Below the pieces are notes generated by a model, which saw only the letters and a list, made by a program, of their open reading frames with translations, searched no databases and was not told the DNA's origin. Position numbers and translations under genes: made by a program. From Dokdonella_A sp963775445 (GTDB taxonomy: Bacteria; Pseudomonadota; Gammaproteobacteria; Xanthomonadales; Rhodanobacteraceae): a stretch of DNA of 64,000 bases. The stretch lies in assembly GCA_963775445.1 (NCBI GenBank), contig CAVZIT010000004.1:310001-374000 (forward strand), in the 5' to 3' direction. Of this stretch, positions 37,688-45,671 are shown in pieces; position 1 is the stretch's first letter; each line of letters opens with the position of its first letter.

Positions 37688-38377
37688 ATGTCGGAAGCCA
37701 GTGTTGAAGATGATCCGGATGCGATGGAGGTTGCCAGCTACCTTAGGCGTCATCCGGATTTCCTCAAGGAGTTTCCCGATCTCGCATTGGCGCTCATGTT
37801 GCCGCGCGAGCAGGGCCAGACTGCCTCGCTCGCGACCTATCAGCTGGATGTGCTGCGCGACAAGAACCGCGAACTCTCGCGCCGCCTGCGTGAGTTGATC
37901 GATATCGCGCACGAGAACGAGCAATTGATGGTACGCGTGCATATGTTGACGCTCGCGATGATGCAGGCCGGCAGCCTGGGCGACACGCTGGCACGCGTTG
38001 CCGCGAGCCTGACCGAAGATTTCCAGACCGATCTGGTTCGAATCGTGCTGTTCCGAGCCGACGCGGAGCTTCCGGTGGCCGACTGGCTCGTCGTTGAGCC
38101 GGGAGGGGCCGGCGCGTTACCGGCATTTGCCGAGTTCCTGTCCCGGCGCGAGCCATTGTGCGGGCGCCTGCAGCCGGAGAAGCTCGACACCTTGTTCGAC
38201 GCGCGCGCAAGCGAAGTGCAGTCGGTGGCACTGTTGCCGGTGGGAGAGATCGGTCTCCTCGCCATCGGTAGTCTCGAGGCAAACCGTTTCCATCCAGGGA
38301 TGGGAACGGTATTCCTCAAATTGATCGCCGAAGCCATGGCCACTGCCGTCGAGCGGTTTCCCCCGCAGACGACATGA
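37688..38377 (+). CDS. DUF484 family protein
   Basis: The 229-residue protein matches DUF484, the conserved gene between dapF and xerC. The N-terminus has VASYLRRHPDFLKEFPDL and a coiled-coil (VLRDKNRELSRRLRELIDIAHENEQL), followed by a GAF-like domain (LTEDFQTDLVRIVLFRADAE, ASEVQSVALLPVGEIGLLAIG). Function is unknown, although its fixed position suggests a link to xerC. The start has a strong AGGAGGGG a few bases upstream. It overlaps xerC by four bases (ATGA). Confidence 0.93.
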   Translation: MSEASVEDDPDAMEVASYLRRHPDFLKEFPDLALALMLPREQGQTASLATYQLDVLRDKNRELSRRLRELIDIAHENEQLMVRVHMLTLAMMQAGSLGDTLARVAASLTEDFQTDLVRIVLFRADAELPVADWLVVEPGGAGALPAFAEFLSRREPLCGRLQPEKLDTLFDARASEVQSVALLPVGEIGLLAIGSLEANRFHPGMGTVFLKLIAEAMATAVERFPPQTT

Positions 38378-39315
38378 CCCGCGGAAGAGCACGTCCTGTG
38401 CTGCGCGAGGAAGGAGCACCTCCAGGGCTTGCGCAGGCCGTCGATCGCTATCTGGATTATCTGCGCGTCGAACGCCGTTATGCCACAGGAACGATTGCCA
38501 ACTACGCACGCGACCTGAGCTTGCTGCTCGCGCACGCCGATGCAGTGGGTGTGCGCAGGTGGCGCGAGCTCCAGTCCGACCAGGTGCAGGCACTCGTCGC
38601 GCGCGCTCATCGAGCCGGGCGTGGTGCTGGCAGTCTGCGCGCTCTGCTGTCGGCGTGCCGGGGGTTTTTCAATTTCCTGGCGCGCGCGGGCGAACTCGCG
38701 GTCAATCCGGCGATCGGGGTGCGCGCGCCCAAGCTGCAACGCAAGCTGCCAGAAGTGCTCGATACCGACGAAGTCGCCGCACTGGTCCAGACCTCCGGCG
38801 AGAGCCCCGACGCGGTGACCAATCGCGCGCTGCTGGAACTTCTGTACTCGAGCGGTTTGCGCGTCGCCGAAGTGGTCACCATCCGCTGGCGCGATCTGGA
38901 CGCCGAAGCGGGCCTGCTGCGCGTGGTCGGCAAGGGATCCAAAACGCGCATCGTGCCGGTTGGAGCTCATGCGCTGAAGGCACTGGACGCATTGCGGGTG
39001 CCGGACCAATCGGACGATGACAGCGCGATATTCCGCGGTCGCCACGGCAAGCCGCTGACCACCAACGGGGTGCGCGCGAGGATCAAGCGCTGCGCGCGCG
39101 AGCAGGGCGTCTGGAAGCGTGTCTATCCGCATTTGCTGCGCCATTCCTGCGCGAGCCACCTGCTCGAATCCTCCGGTGATTTGCGCGCTGTGCAGGAACT
39201 GCTCGGCCATGCCGATATCGGCACGACGCAGATCTACACGCACCTCGATTTCCAGCATCTGGCCAGGGTTTACGACGCTGCGCATCCGCGTGCCCGGCGA
39301 AAGCGCCGCACCTGA
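38374..39315 (+). CDS. xerC: Tyrosine recombinase XerC
   Basis: The 313-residue recombinase, with XerD, resolves chromosome dimers at dif. The N-terminal SAM-like DNA-binding domain covers about residues 15-110 (VDRYLDYLRVERRYATGTIANY). The catalytic set is complete: Arg in YSSGLRVAEVV, Lys in VVGKGSKTR, HxxR in YPHLLRHSCASHLL, the second His in LLGHADIGTTQIY, and nucleophile Tyr in that same motif. The start overlaps DUF484. It is followed by hslV after about 75 bases. The length and context match housekeeping XerC, not a mobile integrase. Confidence 0.96.
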   Translation: MTRGRARPVLREEGAPPGLAQAVDRYLDYLRVERRYATGTIANYARDLSLLLAHADAVGVRRWRELQSDQVQALVARAHRAGRGAGSLRALLSACRGFFNFLARAGELAVNPAIGVRAPKLQRKLPEVLDTDEVAALVQTSGESPDAVTNRALLELLYSSGLRVAEVVTIRWRDLDAEAGLLRVVGKGSKTRIVPVGAHALKALDALRVPDQSDDDSAIFRGRHGKPLTTNGVRARIKRCAREQGVWKRVYPHLLRHSCASHLLESSGDLRAVQELLGHADIGTTQIYTHLDFQHLARVYDAAHPRARRKRRT

Positions 39316-39390
39316 GACGCGCACGGGCTCTTGGATTCGGCCCGGACGGCCCCACGTCCGGACTTCAAGGCACTTTCGGAGCTGGGCACG

Positions 39391-39924
39391 ATGCAATCGT
39401 TCCACGCCACCACCATCGTCTCGGTGCGCCGGGGCGAGCGCGTCGTGATCGGCGGCGATGGTCAGGTAACGCTCGGCAATACTGTGATGAAGGCCAATGC
39501 GCGCAAGGTGCGCAGGCTGGGCAACGGCGCCGTGCTGGCCGGATTCGCCGGCGCCACGGCCGATGCATTCACGCTGTTCGAGTTGTTCGAACAGAAGCTC
39601 GAAAAGCATGGTGCCAACCTGACCCGCGCCGCGGTTGAACTGGCCAAGGACTGGCGCACCGAGCGTCGTCTGGGCAAGCTCGAGGCGCTGCTCGCGGTCG
39701 CGGACAAATCGACCTCGCTGATCATTTCCGGCAACGGCGATGTGCTCGAACCCGAAAACGGGCTGATCGCGATCGGCTCCGGTGGCCCGTTCGCGCAGGC
39801 CGCCGCCAAGGCGCTGCTCGAAAACACCGAGCTCGATCCGCGCGATGTTGTCGAGCGCGCGCTCAGGATTGCCGGCGACATCTGCATCTATACCAACCAC
39901 AACGTAACCATTGAGGAGCTTTGA
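39391..39924 (+). CDS. hslV: ATP-dependent protease peptidase subunit HslV
   Basis: The 177-residue threonine peptidase forms the double-hexamer core of HslUV, a proteasome-like protease. TTIVSVRR, where the first Thr is the nucleophile, follows MQSFHA, so six residues including Met must be removed. The usual Escherichia coli protein has only Met before the Thr; I recall longer leaders in xanthomonads. GDGQVTLGNTVMK, GFAGATADAFTLFELFE and AIGSGGPFAQAAAKAL are all present. ATG 39391 is the only in-frame ATG near the motif and has CGGAG eight bases upstream. hslU follows. Confidence 0.95.
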   Translation: MQSFHATTIVSVRRGERVVIGGDGQVTLGNTVMKANARKVRRLGNGAVLAGFAGATADAFTLFELFEQKLEKHGANLTRAAVELAKDWRTERRLGKLEALLAVADKSTSLIISGNGDVLEPENGLIAIGSGGPFAQAAAKALLENTELDPRDVVERALRIAGDICIYTNHNVTIEEL

Positions 39925-40029
39925 GGGGCTGAGAGCCGAGGGCTGAAAAACCGGATGCCCACTCTTGCTCTCTCTGCGCTCTCCGTCCTCCGCTCTCCGC
40001 CCTCAGCCCTCAGCCCTGAATTCCTTCCC
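39925..40029. repeat. hslV-hslU spacer with inverted repeat and pyrimidine-rich tract
   Basis: The spacer holds GCTGAGAGCCGAGGGCTGA near its start and TCAGCCCTCAGCCCTGA near its end, which can pair through AGGGCTGA/TCAGCCCT. Between them is a C/T-rich strand with repeated CTCTCCG-like units. The stretch separates two genes that are normally adjacent and could alter their joint expression. Confidence 0.5.
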
Positions 40030-41367
40030 ATGTCCCAGATGACCCCCCGCGAAATCGTCCAGGAACTGGATCGTTTCATCATCGGCCAGAACCCCGCGAA
40101 ACGTGCGGTGGCCGTCGCGTTGCGCGATCGCTGGCGACGCATGCAACTCGACCCGACCATGCGCGAGGAGATCACGCCCAAGAACATCCTCATGATCGGC
40201 CCGACTGGAGTCGGCAAGACCGAGATCGCACGGCGACTGGCCACGCTCGCCAATGCGCCGTTCATCAAGGTCGAGGCGACCAAGTTCACCGAAGTCGGCT
40301 ATGTCGGCAAGGATGTCGAGCAGATCGTGCGCGATCTCGCCGACAGCGCGGTCAAGATGGCGCGCGAGCAGGCCAAATCGCATGTGCGTTCCCAAGCCGA
40401 GGATCGTGCAGAGGACCGGATTCTCGACGCGCTGCTGCCCCGCCGCCAATCGGTGGGATTCGCCAACGAGCCGCAGACCGAGGAATCGCGTGATACCGAT
40501 ACGCGCCAGAAATTGCGCAAGCAGTTGCGCGAAGGCGCGCTCGACGAGCGCCAGATCGAGATCGAAGTCGCACAGTCGTTCGGCGTGGAGATCATGGCGC
40601 CCCCCGGCATGGAGGAAATGAGCCAGCAATTGCATGGCATGTTCCAGTCGCTGGCCGGCCAGCGCAGTCAGAAGCGCAAACTCAATGTGCGCCAGGCGCG
40701 TCCGCTCCTGATCGAGGAGGAAGCGGGCAACCTCGTCAACGATGAGGAAATCAAGCAGAAGGCCGTCGAGAACTGCGAGCAGAACGGCATCGTCTTTATC
40801 GACGAGATCGACAAGGTTTGCCAACGCGGCGACTGGCAAGGCGCCGGCGTCAGTCGCGAAGGCGTGCAGCGCGATCTGTTGCCGCTGGTGGAAGGCTCGT
40901 CGGTTTCGACCAAATACGGCATCGTCAAGACCGATCACATCCTGTTCATCGCGTCCGGCGCGTTCCACGTGGCCAAGCCTTCGGACCTGATTCCGGAACT
41001 GCAGGGACGCTTTCCGATCCGCGTGGAACTCGCGGCCCTGACCGCGGATGACTTCCGGCGCATCCTGGCCGAACCGCAGCATGCGCTGACCAAGCAGTAT
41101 GTCGCTCTGCTCGGCACCGAGAACGTGGTGCTGGAATTTGCCGAGTCGGGCATTGCGCGTCTCGCCGAAATCGCATTCGACGTGAACGAACGCACCGAGA
41201 ACATCGGTGCGCGGCGCCTGCACACGGTGCTCGAACGCCTGCTCGACGAGATTTCCTTCGAGGCGGCCGACAAGGGCGGGCAACATTACGCGATCGACGC
41301 GGCATACGTCGATCAACACCTTGGCGCGCTGGTCAAGGACGAAGATCTGTCACGATATATCCTGTGA
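40030..41367 (+). CDS. hslU: ATP-dependent protease ATPase subunit HslU
   Basis: The 445-residue AAA+ unfoldase feeds substrates to HslV. It starts MSQMTPREIVQELDRFIIGQ, the normal N-terminus. Walker A is GPTGVGKT near residue 57-64, Walker B is GIVFIDEID near 250, and the C-terminal helix ends LSRYIL, which docks into HslV. The I-domain (QSVGFANEPQTEESRD) is of average length. An in-frame ATG at 39955 is not used because it would add a low-complexity leader. It follows hslV after a repeat-containing spacer. Confidence 0.96.
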   Translation: MSQMTPREIVQELDRFIIGQNPAKRAVAVALRDRWRRMQLDPTMREEITPKNILMIGPTGVGKTEIARRLATLANAPFIKVEATKFTEVGYVGKDVEQIVRDLADSAVKMAREQAKSHVRSQAEDRAEDRILDALLPRRQSVGFANEPQTEESRDTDTRQKLRKQLREGALDERQIEIEVAQSFGVEIMAPPGMEEMSQQLHGMFQSLAGQRSQKRKLNVRQARPLLIEEEAGNLVNDEEIKQKAVENCEQNGIVFIDEIDKVCQRGDWQGAGVSREGVQRDLLPLVEGSSVSTKYGIVKTDHILFIASGAFHVAKPSDLIPELQGRFPIRVELAALTADDFRRILAEPQHALTKQYVALLGTENVVLEFAESGIARLAEIAFDVNERTENIGARRLHTVLERLLDEISFEAADKGGQHYAIDAAYVDQHLGALVKDEDLSRYIL

Positions 41368-41433
41368 CGCGCGCGCTGAGCTTCCGCGTTCCGGCAACTT
41401 GCGGCGGCAGGCCGACTGTCAGACCATAGGCAC

Positions 41434-42048
41434 ATGACGACAGTCGTTCCATTCAAGGCGCGCGGATTGCGTGCCGAATTGCGCGAGGCGCTCGAACAGC
41501 GCCTTCCGATGCGTCTGCTGCGCGAGCAGTTGCAGCCCGGACTGATCCACGGCTACGTCATCGGTTTGTCGCGTGATCATTGCCTGATTGCCGAGGTCGG
41601 CGACAACTTGCGTTTCGATGGCTATCTGGCCATCGCGATCGCCGACCTGACAGTGGTCGAACCCGATCCGGCTGGCGAATTCGTCGAAAAGGCGTTGGCT
41701 TTGCGCGGCGAACGACTGACAGTTCCGGAACAATTCGAACTCGACGACTGGGCCGGGATCGCGCGTTCCGCCGCGGCGCTGGCGCCACTCGTGTCGATCA
41801 ACATGGTAGAGGACGCCGAAGGCGAGATCAGTTACGTTGGGAAACTCGTCGATTTCGAACCCGATGCAGTGATCCTGCGTGAAGTGGATCCGAATGCGGT
41901 GTGGTATCCCGATACCGGCGCCTACGAATTCGAGGCGATCGGCTCGATCGGATTCGGCAGCGGTTATCTCGACGCGTTGTGGCAGGTCGCCGGACCTCCA
42001 GGCGGGGCGCGCTCGTCGCGCGCCCCTGCGAGCGATACGGTTCATTGA
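41434..42048 (+). CDS. Conserved hypothetical protein
   Basis: I do not recognise the family. The 204-residue product has no signal peptide or membrane helix. It is acidic in the second half, with the segments LLREQLQPGLIHGYVIGLSRDHCLIAEV, FDGYLAIAIADLTVVEPD, SINMVEDAEGEISYVGKLVD and WYPDTGAYEFEAIGSIGFG, and probably folds into a small beta-rich domain. Position between hslU and DUF971/ubiE suggests a housekeeping-cluster passenger. The last 20 residues (GGARSSRAPASDTVH) look disordered. It is followed by the palindrome-rich repeat element A. Confidence 0.7.
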   Translation: MTTVVPFKARGLRAELREALEQRLPMRLLREQLQPGLIHGYVIGLSRDHCLIAEVGDNLRFDGYLAIAIADLTVVEPDPAGEFVEKALALRGERLTVPEQFELDDWAGIARSAAALAPLVSINMVEDAEGEISYVGKLVDFEPDAVILREVDPNAVWYPDTGAYEFEAIGSIGFGSGYLDALWQVAGPPGGARSSRAPASDTVH

Positions 42049-42084
42049 TGTCTTGCGCGCGCTAGCGCGCTATTTTCTGCTTTG

Positions 42085-42466
42085 CTTCTCTCGCCTGATG
42101 CCATCCTTTCCACCGGTATTCCGCTCGCCTCAGCGGCGAGCGGGTTCCTTTTGGCATTGCCCCGGACACGGTGGTCGCCGGCGAAGCCGGCGACTTCCCT
42201 GCGCTTCTCGCCGCCAGCGGCCCTCGCGACAGTGCGTCCCTGCACTGGCGCTCGGCGGCTGCGATGCTCGGCACTGCGTACGGCACCAGAATCAAAAGAG
42301 GGTGGTTGCATGCTGTGGCTTGGCTGTTGACGTTGGGTCCCGGAGGCGGCGCCTTCCGGGTGGCCCTCTCTTTGGTTAACTTTCTCTCGGCCAATCGAGA
42401 GAAAGTAACCCGCTCGCCGCCGAGGCGAGCGGACCCCTGGCGAAGGGCTGGCATCAAGCGAGAGAA
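42085..42466. repeat. Palindrome-rich dispersed repeat element A
   Basis: A non-coding element of about 380 bases occupies most of the gap before DUF971. Its left end (CTTCTCTCGCCTGATGCC) and right end (GGCATCAAGCGAGAGAA) form imperfect terminal inverted repeats. Inside are a hairpin at 42121-42143 (CCGCTCGCC-TCAGC-GGCGAGCGG), a second copy at 42410-42432, and a hairpin at 42380-42405 (CTTTCTCTCG/CGAGAGAAAG). The central 200 bases are nearly identical, in reverse orientation, to element B at 47573-48114. No transposase or believable protein is encoded; it resembles a MITE or a composite REP element. Confidence 0.8.
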
Positions 42467-42642
42467 CCCAAGCAAGACTCCCCGGCATACTCGCCGCCGA
42501 GGTGGGCCGGGCCGTGCAGCAGCATTGGTTCAAACAAAAGATGCCAAACGGGTCGGCGACCATGACTAATCGCTGCGGCGCGCGGAACTGCATCAGCGCC
42601 GCGCCAGGCAAGAAGCGATTCGCGAAACAATTACAATGCGAT

Positions 42643-43002
42643 ATGCCCCAGCCGACCCAAATCACTCTGCATCGCGCCTCGCACGTGCTCGAAGTCGCAT
42701 TCGATACCGGCGAGACGTTTCGTTTGCCGGCTGAATACCTGCGCGTGAATTCGCCGAGCGCAGAAGTGCAGGGGCATGGTGAAGGCCAACAGGTGCTCGT
42801 GCCCGGCAAGGCGCATGTGAACATCGATGCGGTTGAAGCGATCGGCAACTATGCGGTGCTGCTCAGGTTCGACGATGGCCACGCGACCGGCATCTACGCG
42901 TGGGATACGCTGTATGCACTCGGCCAGGATCAGGCGGGAAAATGGCAGTCGTATCTCGACGCGCTGCATGAGGCTGGATTGTCGCGTCAGCCGTCAGCGT
43001 GA
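42643..43002 (+). CDS. DUF971 family protein
   Basis: The 119-residue product matches DUF971, a small domain also found at the N-terminus of gamma-butyrobetaine hydroxylases: ITLHRASHVLEVAFDTG, FRLPAEYLRVNSPSAEVQGHG, VNIDAVEAIGNYAVLLRFDDGHATGIYAWDTLY. Function unknown; related proteins have been linked to iron-sulphur or metal handling, but that is not shown here. ATG 42643 is chosen as the start of the conserved region. The gene order hslU, DUF971, ubiE is conserved in relatives; here repeat A and a hypothetical gene intervene. Confidence 0.9.
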   Translation: MPQPTQITLHRASHVLEVAFDTGETFRLPAEYLRVNSPSAEVQGHGEGQQVLVPGKAHVNIDAVEAIGNYAVLLRFDDGHATGIYAWDTLYALGQDQAGKWQSYLDALHEAGLSRQPSA

Positions 43003-43019
43003 AAATTGGAAGATTGCCG

Positions 43020-43769
43020 ATGAACGAACCGCACAAGACCCACTTCGGCTATCGCGACGTGCCCGAAGACGACAAGTCGAAACTTGTCGGCGCAGTGTTC
43101 ACGTCGGTTGCACGCAATTACGATCGCATGAACGATCTGATGTCGTTCGGCATGCATCGCTTGTGGAAGCGCTATTTCGTCGCGACCAGTGGCGTGCGCG
43201 CGGGCGATACGGTACTCGATCTGGCCGGCGGCACCGGTGATATTGCGGCGCTGCTGTGCCCACTCGTTGGTGACGATGGGCATGTGGTGATCGGCGATAT
43301 CAACGGCGAGATGCTGCGGGTTGGGCGCGATCGGCTGATCGATCGTGGCCTGGTCGGAGGTCTCGATCATGCGCAGATGGATGCGGAAGCGCTGCCGTTT
43401 CCGGACCGGAGTTTCGATTGCGTGACGATGGCATTCGGCCTTCGCAATGTGACCAGGAAGGAACACGCTCTCGCCGAAATCCATCGTGTGCTCAGGATCG
43501 GCGGGCGAGCGCTGGTACTCGAATTCTCTGCACTGAAGTCGGAGTTGCTCAAGCCGCTTTACGATTTCCATTCGTTCCAGGTCCTACCGCGTCTCGGAAA
43601 GCTGATCGCCGACGACGAGGCCAGCTATCGATATCTGGCCGAATCGATCCGGCGCCATCCCGATCAGGCGACGCTCAAGTGCATGCTCGAAAGCGCCGGT
43701 TTCGCAAAAGTCGATGTGCGCAACCTCAATGCCGGCATCGTCGCGATCCACCGCGGCTATCGCGTGTAA
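43020..43769 (+). CDS. ubiE: Demethylmenaquinone/ubiquinone methyltransferase UbiE
   Basis: The 249-residue SAM-dependent methyltransferase carries out the C-methylation in ubiquinone (and menaquinone, if made) synthesis. It shows HFGYRDVPEDDKSKLVGAVF at the N-terminus, motif I VLDLAGGTGDIA near residue 67, and FGLRNVTRKEHALAEIHRVL plus DFHSFQVLPRLGKLIADD, which are specific for UbiE. ATG 43020 is preferred; a GTG 21 bases earlier overlaps DUF971. Gap to DUF971 is 17 bases, so co-transcription is expected. Confidence 0.96.
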   Translation: MNEPHKTHFGYRDVPEDDKSKLVGAVFTSVARNYDRMNDLMSFGMHRLWKRYFVATSGVRAGDTVLDLAGGTGDIAALLCPLVGDDGHVVIGDINGEMLRVGRDRLIDRGLVGGLDHAQMDAEALPFPDRSFDCVTMAFGLRNVTRKEHALAEIHRVLRIGGRALVLEFSALKSELLKPLYDFHSFQVLPRLGKLIADDEASYRYLAESIRRHPDQATLKCMLESAGFAKVDVRNLNAGIVAIHRGYRV

Positions 43770-43904
43770 AGATCGGCAACGCGGTACTTTTGTCACACGT
43801 GCTCCGGCGGGTCGCTTGGGACACTAGGCGATTCGGGGATTCTTGCCGGATCGTACGGATGGGCCGTGCGGTCGCGCCTTCCCGTCAGCGACAGGAAATC
43901 TTGT

Positions 43905-45467
43905 CATGCGCATGCTCCGATCCGGGATCCTGACACTCGCCGTGCTGTTCGCCTCGATGGCGCGCCTTTGCTCGCCGCCGAATCCGGTGGACACGACATG
44001 GACAAGAGCGACCACGCCAGCAAGGACACCAAGAAGGAAAAACCGATTCCGCCCGAAGCCACGACCGTGACGCATCACAGCGTGGAAATCGGCGGGCGCA
44101 GCATCGAGTACGCCGCGACTGCCGGCACGCTGCTGATCCGAGATGACAAGACCAACAAGCCGAATGCGAGCGTGTTTTATGTCGCGTACACCGCCGACGG
44201 CATCAAGAATGCGTCGAATCGGCCGGTGACGTTTTTCTACAATGGCGGCCCCGGTTCCTCCAGCGTCTGGCTGCACATGGGTTCGTACGCGCCGGTGCGC
44301 GTCGAGTCGGGCAACGCGTCGGCAACCGCGCCACCGCCCTACCATCTGGTGGCCAATCACGACAGCCTGCTCGACAAATCCGACCTGGTTTTCATCGACG
44401 CGGTGGGAACCGGTTTCTCGCGCCCGGTCGGCAAGGGCGAAGGCAAGGATTTCTGGGGCGTCGACCAGGATCTCGATGCATTCGACAAGGCCATCACGCG
44501 CTACGTGACGTTGTATCAGCGCTGGAATTCGCCCAAGTTCCTGTTCGGCGAATCCTACGGCACCACGCGTTCGGCAGCCCTGGTCAATCAGTTGCAAGGC
44601 CATGGCATGGCATTCAACGGCGTCGTGCTGCTCTCATCGATCCTCAATTACGCTGCGAGATCGCCAGGTCTCGACAACGATTTCATCGGCTATCTGCCGA
44701 GCTTCGCTGCCATCGCCTGGTATCACGACAAGTTGCCGCAGAAGCCGCCGCAACTCGCGCCGTTCCTCGACGACGTGCGCGCTTTCGCCCAAGGCCCCTA
44801 CGCACAGGCGCTGGCCAAGGGACAGGATTTGCCGAAGGCCGAGGAGGACGCAATCGCGGAAAAAATGCATGGCTTTATCGGCTTGTCGGTTGAGTATCTC
44901 GAAGACGCGAATCTGCGCGTCGATGCGAGCCGGTTCCGCAAGGAGTTGTTGCGTGGCGAGCGCCGCACTCTCGGCCGCTACGATGCGCGTTACGAAGGCA
45001 TCGATGTCGATGCGGCCGGCGAGCGGCCCGAATACGATGCGTCGGACACCGCGATCAGCGATGCATTCACCGCCGCATTCCATTCGTATCTTGCCGATCA
45101 ATTGCATTACACCAGCGATCTGCACTATCGGACGACGGCTTACGACGTGATCAAGGACTGGGACTGGAAGCACAAGGAGCCCGACTCGCGGCGGCCACAG
45201 CGCGTGCCGTACGTCGCGGGCGACCTCGCGCGCGCGATGCGCGAGAATCCTGCGCTCAAGGTTCTCTCGGCGAATGGCTACTTCGACCTGGCCACACCGT
45301 TCTTCCAGACCGAGTACGCACTCTCGCACATGGAACTCGATCCGAGTCTGCGCAAGAACCTCGAATTTCGCTACTACCCGTCGGGCCACATGGTTTATCT
45401 GAACGTCGACGCGCAAAAACAGTTCAAGCAGGACCTCGCGGCGTTCTACGACAGCGCGACGCGCTGA
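43905..45467 (+). CDS. Secreted S10-family serine carboxypeptidase (apparent frameshift at signal peptide)
   Basis: The mature part is a serine carboxypeptidase-like alpha/beta hydrolase: substrate motif FFYNGGPGSSSVW, nucleophile in FGESYGTTRSA, the Asp in SANGYFDLATPF, and the His in YPSGHMVYLN. Catalytic residues are all present. The main frame is open from 43866 but its beginning is not protein-like. A good signal peptide (MLRSGILTLAVLFASMA) starts at ATG 43905 or 43911 in another frame. Deleting two bases from the GCGCGC run near 43963 would join it as ...FASMAPLLAAESGG, a normal cleavage site. Without this the only start giving the mature enzyme would be ATG 43998, leaving it cytoplasmic. 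Downstream convergent gene is an M28 peptidase. Confidence 0.8.
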   Translation, partial: HAHAPIRDPDTRRAVRLDGAPLLAAESGGHDMDKSDHASKDTKKEKPIPPEATTVTHHSVEIGGRSIEYAATAGTLLIRDDKTNKPNASVFYVAYTADGIKNASNRPVTFFYNGGPGSSSVWLHMGSYAPVRVESGNASATAPPPYHLVANHDSLLDKSDLVFIDAVGTGFSRPVGKGEGKDFWGVDQDLDAFDKAITRYVTLYQRWNSPKFLFGESYGTTRSAALVNQLQGHGMAFNGVVLLSSILNYAARSPGLDNDFIGYLPSFAAIAWYHDKLPQKPPQLAPFLDDVRAFAQGPYAQALAKGQDLPKAEEDAIAEKMHGFIGLSVEYLEDANLRVDASRFRKELLRGERRTLGRYDARYEGIDVDAAGERPEYDASDTAISDAFTAAFHSYLADQLHYTSDLHYRTTAYDVIKDWDWKHKEPDSRRPQRVPYVAGDLARAMRENPALKVLSANGYFDLATPFFQTEYALSHMELDPSLRKNLEFRYYPSGHMVYLNVDAQKQFKQDLAAFYDSATR

Positions 45468-45507
45468 CGGACTCTACGCTCAGCGTTGGAGAACGTCACA
45501 AGCCGGC

Positions 45508-45540
45508 GTAGCGGCGTCTCGGCTCTTGAGACGGCGCTAC
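45508..45540. repeat. Intergenic hairpin, possible bidirectional terminator
   Basis: GTAGCGGCGTCTC pairs with GAGACGGCGCTAC with one mismatch across a 7-base loop, between convergent S10 and M28 peptidase genes. No T-run follows, so a terminator role is only possible. Confidence 0.5.
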
Positions 45541-45616
45541 GCGATCATTCCTGGTGCACCGGATGCCGCGACCGCTCCAGGGATGGAGCTTAAGCTTGAG
45601 CGCCGGTTCGGGCCTG

Positions 45617-45653
45617 CCAGGAGCAATCCAACCCGTAGGTTGGAATGTCCTGG
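45617..45653. repeat. Second intergenic hairpin (REP-like)
   Basis: CCAGGAGCAATCCAACC and GGTTGGAATGTCCTGG form an imperfect stem with a CGTA loop, ending about 18 bases before the M28 gene 3' end. Confidence 0.5.
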
Positions 45654-45671
45654 AGGACTGTTTGCGGCTCG

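Noticed and set aside
38374..39315. Possible phage or integron integrase
   Set aside because: The recombinase is between DUF484 and hslV as in chromosomal xerC and has full XerC motifs; no attachment site or mobile genes nearby.
37840..39900. A 686-codon open frame antisense to DUF484, xerC and hslV
   Set aside because: It lies opposite three well-defined genes in GC-rich DNA; its protein has no recognisable motif and is Arg/Ala/Gln-rich as expected for a shadow.
40003..41319. A 438-codon antisense frame opposite hslU
   Set aside because: Complement of the hslU reading frame; Leu/Asp/Arg-rich pattern of a high-GC shadow.
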